24,799 bases of DNA from Baffinella frigidus. Taxonomy: Eukaryota; Cryptophyceae; Cryptomonadales; Baffinellaceae. The stretch is taken from assembly GCA_026770585.1 (NCBI GenBank), contig MU646511.1, positions 513,033-537,831 on the forward strand. The letters run 5' to 3'. This document shows, piece after piece, positions 19,272 to 24,799 of this stretch (the stretch's first letter is position 1; every line of letters begins with the position of its first letter). The notes under the pieces were generated by a model. It was given only the letters and a program-made list of their open reading frames with translations, was not told where the DNA came from and made no database searches. Both the position numbers and the translations under genes were made by a program.

Positions 19272-22099
19272 TACCAAGGTTGGTGAGGAAGGCGACGTCA
19301 GAGGACGTGGCGGCCACGTACGACGCTCCCGCGTTCCTTGCCATCTGATTCACGTTTCGTTGGTAGGGTTTAGGGTTGAGGGTTCAGGGTTCAGGGTCCG
19401 CGGACCTTGCCATCTGGTTTGAGGTTCAGGTTAAGGGTTGGGTTTTTGGGTTCGGGATTTAGGGGTTTAGGGTTTAGGGTTTAGGGTGTAGGGTTTAGGG
19501 TGTAGGGTTTAGGGTTTAGGGTTTAGGAGTTAGGGGTTAGGGGTTAGGGTTTCGGGTTTCGGGTTTCGGGTTTCGGGTTTAGGGTTTAGGGTTTTGGGGT
19601 TCTGGTGTAGGGTTGAGGGTGTAGGATTCAGGGTGCAGGGTGCAAGGTGCAGAGTGTAGGGTTCAGGGATTAGGACCCCAACCCCTGCGTTGCAGTGCCA
19701 AAGTTGAGCCATTCCTCTCTCGAGTTAGCCACGTCCCCAACCCACCTTGGGACATGACGAGGGTCTGGGAAGCAACCTGAATGACCATGGAGCCCACCCC
19801 GCCACTTCCGCCGAGCACCAGCACCCGATCGCCTGCCAGCGCAGCGTCGCACGTCAACAAGCAATGTAAATATGTACCAGCAACCTGACCCATCACTTCG
19901 AAAGCAGGTTGCGCACCACCTTCTCCTGTGAAAGCACCTCCCACAGCACGCGCGTGGTTGAGGGAGCAGGGTTCAAGGCGCACCTCACACCTCACTTTTT
20001 CCGGCGGAAGCACCCCACACGGCACGCGCGATGCCCTCACCCCCCACAGCACACAGGGGGATACCTGGCGTGACCTTGGCGATGTCGATGGCGCACCTTG
20101 CCCACTGAGCGCTGTTTGCCAGGGCCGCGCTCTGCGTACGATCAAATACAAAGTTCAATGCGTTCAAATGAAATGTATGTAAGCGTCTCAAGCTTCCTTC
20201 GCACGGAAGGGTGAGGTGTCTGCCTATGTTGGGGGCATTGAAACCCTCAAGGACCTAGAGGCTTCCTGAAGACGGCTCGCTGATGTGAGAAGAGGAAGCG
20301 CTCGTACTCCTGGGTTTCGTATATTTGCGACGCGGAGCACCCTTCGTTGCATCACGCGCTAGGGTCTACGCTCGGGCTATGCCAAAGAGCATAGGACCAC
20401 CCTAGGGGCGGTGTGTGTCCTGGCTCGCGACTAACCCCTGTACTCCAGGCCGTCGAGGGCGGCGCTCTGCAAGACGGGGCGGGAGGGAAAAGGGACCTGA
20501 AGGTGATCAGCATTGGCGGGCTTAGGCGCACACATCTTAGTGTTCACCTGCGAAAGGGTTTCGGCATGAGAGGCACAGTACGACTAGCTCTGTCGCAATC
20601 TATTTGGGCCCACCAATTTCGTGAGCCCGTGCTCATTTTCGCTCCAACGTGGACGGGGTTGTACCGCCAACCCAGGATGTCAATTTGAGAATAGTCTGAC
20701 AGTGAACCCAAGTGAGGCAGAGGGTTGGGGGTTACCAGCATGTATTCAGCGAGGCCCCCCACGCCCGCCTCGTCCCAAGTCCCCACCACGCAATCCCCTA
20801 CCTGTGCAGGACATCACGTGCGAGGCCCCTTCACTTTAGCCGTCCGACCTTCACTTGCGAGCCCTCTCTGGACGCATTGAGTTATGGTTGGACGTGATAA
20901 GTTGGACGTGATAAGTTGAATCAAGTCTTGATCGTGTGCAGGAAAACTCTCACGTGACGCTCGCCACCCTTCGTCACTCGCATTCCCGAAATGATAAACC
21001 CTAAACCTCCAACCTACTTCCTCATCACCCAAAATCCTAAGCCCTAAACAGGGGGGTTTGGGATTTGGGTTTAGGATTGAGGGTAAAGGGTCCAGAGTTT
21101 GGGATGTTAAGGGTTGAGGGTTTAGGGTTTACGGTTTACGGTTTACGGTTTAGGGTTTAGGGTTTAGGGTTTAGGGCTTAAATTAGGGTTCAGGGTTTAG
21201 GGTTTAGGGTTTAGGGTTTAGGGTTTAGAGTTTAGGGTTTAGGGTTTAGGGTTTATGGTTTAGGGTTCAAATTAGGATTTAGAGTTTAGGGTTTAGGGTT
21301 TGGGGTTTGGGGTTTAGAGTTTAGAGTTTAGGGTTTAGAATTTAGGTTTAGGGTTTAGGCTTTAGGCTTTAGAGTTGAGGGAACCTGGGCACAAACCCTC
21401 TCCCGTCGCTGGCATCACCCGAAACCAAAAACCCTGAACCTTCTACCTATTCCCGTTGCACAGCACCCCAAACCCTAAAACCTAAACCCTAAACCTCCCA
21501 CGTCGAACTGTGGCCCAACAAAGGCAGCTGAAGAGTTGTAATTTTGTCTCAGTCTGTTTGGGTCCACCACTTTGGTACCACTTTGGTGAGCCCGGGCTCG
21601 TTCGGCCCCAACGTTGACGAATTTGTACCACCGACCCAGCATGTCAACTTGAGAACAGCCGGTCAACCCGAGTGGGGCAGGGCTAGGAGTTGCGGTGGGG
21701 CGCTGCCAAGGGTCCCGAATTTGGTGGGTTGAGTAGAGGGACAGCGCTGCATGAAATGGGAAGGGTCGGGGCATGCGTGTTGGGGTGTTCGCCCCAACAC
21801 GCACTTCCCTGGGGGTCCACCTTGAACGCCAGGTCTTTCTCGTTCTCGTCAACCTCGAGCACGGTACCGCAAACGTCCCCACACGGAACGTACGGGAACG
21901 GCGGCAGCTTGATGGGGGCGCCGCTCACGTCGCCGCTCATTCGCCGCTGGTCCCCCGGCGTAAGAGACACGGCGTGGACCTTGAGGAGCATTTGGCCCTG
22001 GCCTTTCGTGAGGACCGGCCGCTCGCGAGTGTCGGTCATCTGCAGGACGTCGTTCGGCTTGCCGTAGCCGGTAATCTGCACAGACTTCATCGCGGGCAT
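15841..22099 (-). CDS. Zinc-independent MDR oxidoreductase (quinone-oxidoreductase-like), 12 exons
   Basis: Exons in reading order: 22099-21821, 20801-20736, 20547-20497, 20131-20075, 19884-19777, 19344-19275, 18952-18876, 18275-18222, 17887-17816, 17637-17539, 16634-16575 and 15987-15841. All use AG/GT and join in phase to 378 residues plus TGA, a normal length for the family. The GroES-like N-terminal domain covers roughly residues 1-115 (YGKPNDVLQ, VSLTPGDQRRMSG, GDVCGTVLEV, GGLAEYM). The NAD(P)H-binding fold follows, with VLVLGGSGGVGS near residues 172-183 as its nucleotide loop and VIFDHAEGY after it. The Cys/His ligands of zinc-dependent alcohol dehydrogenases are not seen. It resembles quinone oxidoreductase and reticulon-4-interacting-protein types; the substrate is unknown. 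An in-frame ATG at 22183 would add 28 residues with a hydrophobic stretch, possibly a targeting peptide. The ends of exons 9 and 11 are the least certain. The C-terminus KTRNPKP comes from telomere-like sequence. Confidence 0.85.
16000..16420. repeat. G-rich telomere-like intron with nested shadows of exon 12
   Basis: TTAGGGG/TTTAGGG variants fill intron 11 of the oxidoreductase gene. At 16064-16149 the start of exon 12 is repeated, and within that copy the stretch GTGAAGGGAAAGGGCCC occurs twice, a duplication inside a duplication. The intact exon lies at 15841-15987. Confidence 0.75.
16630..16813. repeat. TTGAGGG/TTTAGGG tract and a shadow of exon 11
   Basis: About seven TTGAGGG units in a row (16681-16728) are followed by TTTAGGG. 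At 16777-16813 (minus strand) the part of exon 11 encoding KTNREIF is repeated, with extra upstream sequence encoding MGSKE. The copy lacks the exon's 3' half. Confidence 0.75.
17282..17346 (-). repeat. Shadow of exon 10 (3' half with donor)
   Basis: On the minus strand it encodes HHLQFGFSSPAEHMLISGA, against HHFQFRFFSPAYHILIFGA in exon 10, and keeps the donor GCG|GTCT. It lies about 200 bp downstream of the real exon in the transcript. Confidence 0.8.
17430..17535. repeat. Facing ACCCTAC and GTAGGGT heptamer runs
   Basis: ACCCTAC-type units (17430-17455) face GTAGGGT-type units (17501-17532), making an inverted repeat next to the donor of exon 10. Confidence 0.7.
17640..17805. repeat. Telomere-like G-rich tract in intron 9
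   Basis: TTTAGGG and TTAGGGG variants, then a TTGAGGG block (17757-17785), lie between exons 9 and 10 of the oxidoreductase gene. Confidence 0.85.
17981..18093 (+). repeat. Dispersed element of about 135 bp, copy 6
   Basis: It contains TCTGTCTCGGTCTATTTGCG, the stem CTCACCAAATTGGTGA, CGCTCCAAAGTTGACC and GTCAACTTAAGAAAAGTC. The 3' end of the consensus is missing. Confidence 0.8.
18300..18490. repeat. CCCTAAA tract with repeated CAAGCACC...CATTGC units
   Basis: Four units of about 50-60 bp (CAAGCACCGTTCAATGCTTG, CAAGCACCCGGCATTGCTTG, CAGCACCCTTCATTGCACGA, CAAGAACCCCTCATTTCATG) are separated by CCCTAAA-like heptamers. The C-rich strand here is opposite to the usual orientation for this minus-strand gene. 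Confidence 0.7.
18528..18620. repeat. Purine-rich low-complexity tract
   Basis: GGGGTGGGGGG and AGAGCGGAGAGCAGAG-type sequence with no coding signal. A shorter GA run lies at 18666-18680. Confidence 0.7.
18711..18755 (-). repeat. Shadow of exon 7 (3' half with donor)
   Basis: On the minus strand it encodes NWWEDEEVTLQLLDV, against NWWEDEEFKLQPFDV in exon 7 (18952-18876), with donor GTG|GTGC. The dispersed element lies between copy and exon. Confidence 0.8.
18765..18875 (+). repeat. Dispersed element, copy 7, abutting the exon 7 donor
   Basis: It contains CTGTCTCAGTCTATTTGATT, TCACCAATCTGGTGA, CGCTCCAAAGTTGACGAATC and GTCAACTTAAGAAGAGTAC. Its last two bases are the reverse complement of the GT donor of exon 7, so on the transcript the intron starts with the element. 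Confidence 0.8.
19196..19271. repeat. GA/GAAA microsatellite next to the exon 6 donor
   Basis: GAGAGAAA units grade into pure GA and end two bases from the donor of exon 6 (19275). The transcript therefore reads GTAC followed by a long CT tract at the 5' end of the intron. Confidence 0.9.
19360..19680. repeat. Telomere-like tract in intron 5 with a shadow of exon 6
   Basis: TTTAGGG, TGTAGGG and TTTCGGG (19549-19578) occur in short homogeneous runs. At 19398-19413 (minus strand), after an AG, ATGGCAAGGTCCGCGGA repeats the start of exon 6 (ATGGCAAGGAACGCGGGA). Confidence 0.8.
20448..20466 (-). repeat. Shadow of exon 4 (5' end)
   Basis: Behind an AG acceptor, AGCGCCGCCCTCGACGGCCT resembles the start of exon 4 (AGCGCGGCCCTGGCAAACAG). 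It is too short and diverged to be used. Confidence 0.5.
20589..20735 (+). repeat. Dispersed element, copy 8, next to the exon 2 donor
   Basis: It contains CTGTCGCAATCTATTTGGGC, CCACCAATTTCGTGAGCC and GTCAATTTGAGAATAGTC, and ends GAGGCAGAGGGTTGG. It ends within about 12 bases of the donor of oxidoreductase exon 2 (20736). Confidence 0.75.
21000..21500. repeat. Long telomere-like tract in intron 1 of the oxidoreductase gene
   Basis: From 21050 to 21380 the plus strand is mostly TTTAGGG, with a TTTACGG block (21127-21147). Short CCCTAAA stretches lie at each end (21000-21030, 21465-21495), so the intron also has facing orientations. Confidence 0.9.
21545..21690 (+). repeat. Dispersed element, copy 9 (near consensus)
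   Basis: It contains TTGTCTCAGTCTGTTTGGGT, a 10-bp internal duplication of the stem (CCACTTTGGT twice), GTGAGCCCGGGCTC, AACGTTGACGAATTTGTACC, CAGCATGTCAACTTGAGAAC and AACCCGAGTGGGGCAGGGCT. Confidence 0.8.
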
Positions 22100-22487
22100 G
22101 GCTGTCGAGAGAGAGATTGTCGAGAGAAGGTGGATTGTGACGAGCGAGAGAGGGATGCGCGCGCGAGGAGAGCTGAGGCCCATGCAATGGGGCGCTCGGG
22201 ATGGTGATCTGAACCTTCAAAAATTCAAGGTTGAATTTTTAGAAATCCTCGGTGATGACCTGGATGACTGGGGCTGCTGATGTCGAAATTTTCCGCCGCT
22301 GGAGCCATTTTTGAGAGAAAAAGGGCCGGAAATGAAAAGGATCAGCGAACAAAGGGAGTTGACTAATCGAAAATGGGTCAACTTTTTGACGAAATTTGGC
22401 GCCCTCCTGGACCAGGCCTCCTAGCAGGAGACGAATCGTGTGCGCCCGAGCGCCCCCCGACCGCAGAACGCGGGAGGAGTGAAGGGC
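22100..22487. promoter_or_regulatory. Compact divergent promoter region
   Basis: 388 bp separate the start codons of the oxidoreductase gene (minus) and the bZIP gene (plus). It is more A+T-rich than its surroundings, especially 22210-22400, and has no telomere-like heptamers, unlike the introns. It contains the palindrome at 22219-22240. Shared regulation is an inference from position only. Confidence 0.5.
22219..22240. promoter_or_regulatory. Perfect 22-bp palindrome, possible operator-like site
   Basis: The arms AAAAATTCAA and TTGAATTTTT surround a GG spacer. It lies about 120 bp upstream of the oxidoreductase ATG and about 250 bp upstream of the bZIP ATG. It could bind a dimeric factor or form a hairpin; no known motif is recognised. 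Confidence 0.5.
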
Positions 22488-24755
22488 ATGCCCCCCACCG
22501 CCACCGCCTTCTCCTCGGATGCCGAGCAGGAAGCCGCGTGCCTTCAACCGGCGACCGCCGCGCAAGCAGCCACGAACTCTGGACGGGGCGCCACCGCGGG
22601 AAGCGCCCTGGGGCGCCGTCTGGTCGACGAGCAGGGCTCCCCGGCGGGGAGTGGGGATGCGAAGCGGGCGCGGGTCGCGGAGGGGGGCGAGGGGTTTCAG
22701 GCGCCGTCTCGGGCGGGAGGTCCTGATTCTCTGAATGGTGGGGGGGGGTCTCCGTCGGGGCCGACGGAAACAGTTCGTGGGCGCGTAGTACCGGACGACA
22801 CAGAGAGCGAGGAGGACGAGCTGGTGATCGACGAGGAGTGGGGTTCTGATGAGGGAGAGGGACGCGCACTCATGAGAAACGACCTAGAAAACGCCCCGTC
22901 AATTGGTAACAACCCCCCTATGATCACCATAGGGCCCTAGGCATAGGCCTACTGTAGGGTCCTAGGGGGTGGCGTTTCTTATGAGCGAGGTACCCCTGTA
23001 CTCTGCAGGGGTACCTCGCTTCTAAGAAAGTGCTCCCCCCTAGGGATTACAGTAGGGTCCTAGGCATAGCTCTACTGTAGGTTCCTAGGGTGAGGCAGAC
23101 TCTTATGAGCGAAGCACCCCTGTAGCAGTGGTGGCATGTACGTGGCACAGCACACACAAAAGCGAGAGAGGTGTTTCATTGGTAGAGGTGTGTATAGTGA
23201 GCGAGCCTGAGCTGCGTACAAAAGAGATGAAAGCGTCCCCAAAGGAGAGGAGCTCCTGCGAGGGTGCATGCCAACCTGTATGCAAAACCTGTAACATGTA
23301 TGCCTAACCTACACCCTACACCCTACACCCCTGCTCCTGAACACGCCTCCTCGCGGTGCGTCCTGCCCTCAATCTCTCTGATTTTTTCGTCCTGAACCCG
23401 AAACCGTGGACCGTGAACCGTGGACCCCAAGATCCTCTCGTCGCAGCCTCGAAGTACGCTGCTCCGGCGGTGCAGGTGTAGCAGTTATGGTTTATTGTTT
23501 AGGTCCCTCCTCCCTAAACCCTAAACGAGTAGGGACCTAAACCCTAAACCCTAAACCCTAAATCATAAAAAGCATAGAGATTGAGAAGCCTAAGCCCGAA
23601 ACAGGGACGGAGGCGGTGGCGACGGGGGGGGGAGTCGCCGCCATGGGCGGCAGGCCGCGAGCGGGGGCGGGTATACCCTAAAACCAAAACCCTAAACCCT
23701 AAACCCTAAACCCTAAACCCTAGACCCTAGACCCTAAAACCCAAGCCCTAAATCCGAAACCCTAAACCTTGAACCCTAAACCCTAAACCCTAAACCCTAA
23801 ACCCTAAACCCTAACCCAGGAAAGCCGATCAATGATCGGGAAAACATCGCCTTGATGGAGCAGGAGCTCGCGACGCTGCACAACCAAGGTTCAACCTCTA
23901 TCTCTGTCTATTTCGGCTCACCACTTTGGTGAGCCCGCGCTCTTTTCCGCCCCAAAGTTGACGGGTGTGTACCCGAAACCCAGCATTACAAGTTGAGAAT
24001 AGTCGGTTAACCCGAGTGAGGCAGAGCTAGAGGTTAAACACTGCCCCCACCCCCTACACCCTATACCTTACACTCTCCACCCCACACCCTTCATGACAAC
24101 CCCCCCCCCATCCCCCAAGGACCCTACAGTAGGACCTCTGCTGTGGCATGCCGGTATCTGCCTGATGCGAGGCCCCGGCACACCAAACGTAGAAAGACAA
24201 AAGCCAAGCGTAGAAAGTCGAAAAGCAAGGGTAGGCGCGGACGGGCATCGGAGTGTTTGTCAGACAAGGGTTTGGGGTCACCTTGGTGCACACCCGCTAA
24301 ACCCTTAACCCTAGACCCTAGATCCTAAATCATAAATCCTAAATCCTAATCTCTCGACCCTAACCCCTAAACCCTAAACCCTCAAACCTAAGCCCTAAGC
24401 AGACAGCGACGTCGCGAAGAATCGCAGACGGGCGCTCAAGAACTGCATCTCAGCTGCCAGGTCTCTTCGCGACCCTGCACACATTCCATTTCAGAGTTGG
24501 CTTGGCATTGGAACCGTCTCTCACTTTTAGGGGGTTACAACACCTGGTTGTGCGCCAGGAATCTTTCAGGCGGACGCGCTGCGAAATGAAACACCTTGTG
24601 TGCCGGGGCTAGGTCGCGGGAGAAGAAGCGCAAGTACGTACACGACCTCGAGCAAGCGTTTGCGCAGCGCAGCGCCGAGTGCCAGCAGGTGGCCGCGCGC
24701 CTCGCCGAGAGCGAGAAAGAGAACCAGCAGCTCCGCGCCGCGCTGAACACGCCAG
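22488..24755 (+). CDS. bZIP transcription factor, 5' part (continues off the window)
   Basis: Exons 22488-22842, 23605-23670, 23820-23888, 24403-24460 and 24613-24755 join with phases 1, 1, 1, 2; the last ends at a donor CCAG|GTTTTC. The first 118 residues look disordered and end in acidic runs (ESEEDELVIDEEW), typical of an activation region. The last two exons give the basic region: KNRRRALKNCISAARSR fits the bZIP signature N-x7-R (N-CISAARS-R), and the heptad start LEQ lies ten residues after that Arg, as in the family. The zipper positions read L, R, V, S, L, with an Asn at an 'a' position (ENQQL); the weak leucine content may limit dimer partners. An intron splits the DNA-binding helix inside the codon before S-R. 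It should act in the nucleus. Target genes are unknown. The start ATG is the first in frame. Confidence 0.82.
22867..23000. mobile_element. Fold-back element C, in intron 1 of the bZIP gene
   Basis: The left side is degraded (CTCATGAGAAAC). The right side is intact (CCTAGGCATAGG, CTTATGAGCGAGGTACCCCTGTA split over 22937-23000). It begins 24 bases after the exon 1 donor; reading through the donor would translate the element and stop inside it. Confidence 0.7.
23006..23124. mobile_element. Fold-back element D, complete, directly next to C
   Basis: It is bounded by CAGGGGTACCTCGCTTCTAA and GAGCGAAGCACCCCTGTA, with the CCTAGG...TACAGTAGG core. Only five bases separate it from element C. A fragment of the same core (AGGACCCTACAGTAGGACC) lies at 24118-24136. 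Confidence 0.75.
23510..23815 (+). repeat. CCCTAAA telomere-like tracts flanking bZIP exon 2
   Basis: Perfect CCCTAAA runs (23533-23560, 23691-23720, and six units at 23773-23813) lie on both sides of exon 2, and the last leads straight into the acceptor CCCTAACCCAG of exon 3. A further tract (24297-24400) precedes exon 4. Confidence 0.9.
23890..24032 (+). repeat. Dispersed element, copy 10, starting at the bZIP exon 3 donor
   Basis: Immediately after CAAG|GTTCAACCT comes CTATCTCTGTCTATTTCGGC, then CTCACCACTTTGGTGAGCCC, GCCCCAAAGTTGACGGGTGT, AAGTTGAGAATAGTCGGTTA and GAGTGAGGCAGAGCTAGAGG. With GT at the start and AG near the end, this copy has the form of an intron. Confidence 0.8.
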
Positions 24756-24799
24756 GTTTTCAGCCCTCCCACCACCTCTTTTTCTGCCCCACACACACA

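Overview
The window is nuclear DNA of a eukaryote, most likely a G+C-rich unicellular alga or other protist with the Arabidopsis-type telomere heptamer TTTAGGG. The reasons are short exons (about 35-355 nt, third positions rich in G/C), GT-AG introns with consistent phases, and introns filled with perfect and degenerate CCCTAAA/TTTAGGG heptamers. There are no bacterial operons, rRNA, tRNA or CRISPR arrays. I cannot name the species. No single reading frame is long, so the genes were rebuilt by hand from exon frames, splice sites and phase bookkeeping.

Layout. (1) 1-1972, minus strand: the 5' part of an unrecognised gene, five exons, running off the left edge. (2) 1973-2862: non-coding divergent spacer. 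(3) 2863-13117, plus strand: a gene of about 20 exons for a sugar-1-phosphate nucleotidyltransferase-like protein with an intact G-x-G-T-R-L-x-P-L loop. (4) 13118-15840: convergent spacer made of transposon-like inverted repeats, fold-back elements and simple repeats. (5) 15841-22099, minus strand: a 12-exon gene for a zinc-independent MDR (quinone-oxidoreductase-like) enzyme of about 378 residues, complete. (6) 22100-22487: compact divergent promoter region with a perfect 22-bp palindrome. (7) 22488-24755, plus strand: a bZIP transcription factor gene, five exons seen, running off the right edge.

Three patterns stand out. First, most exons of the two complete genes are accompanied by one to four partial, diverged copies ('exon shadows') in the neighbouring introns, usually keeping the exon-intron junction. 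Second, the telomere-like heptamers lie in introns of all four genes and are mostly oriented so that the transcript reads CCCTAAA. Both complete proteins end by reading a few codons into this sequence and stop with the residues NPKP. Third, a dispersed element of about 135 bp (at least ten copies) often starts or ends exactly at splice sites, as an introner would. Together these suggest a locus shaped by recombination between intronic repeats and by insertion of small elements at intron boundaries. The four genes share no obvious pathway.
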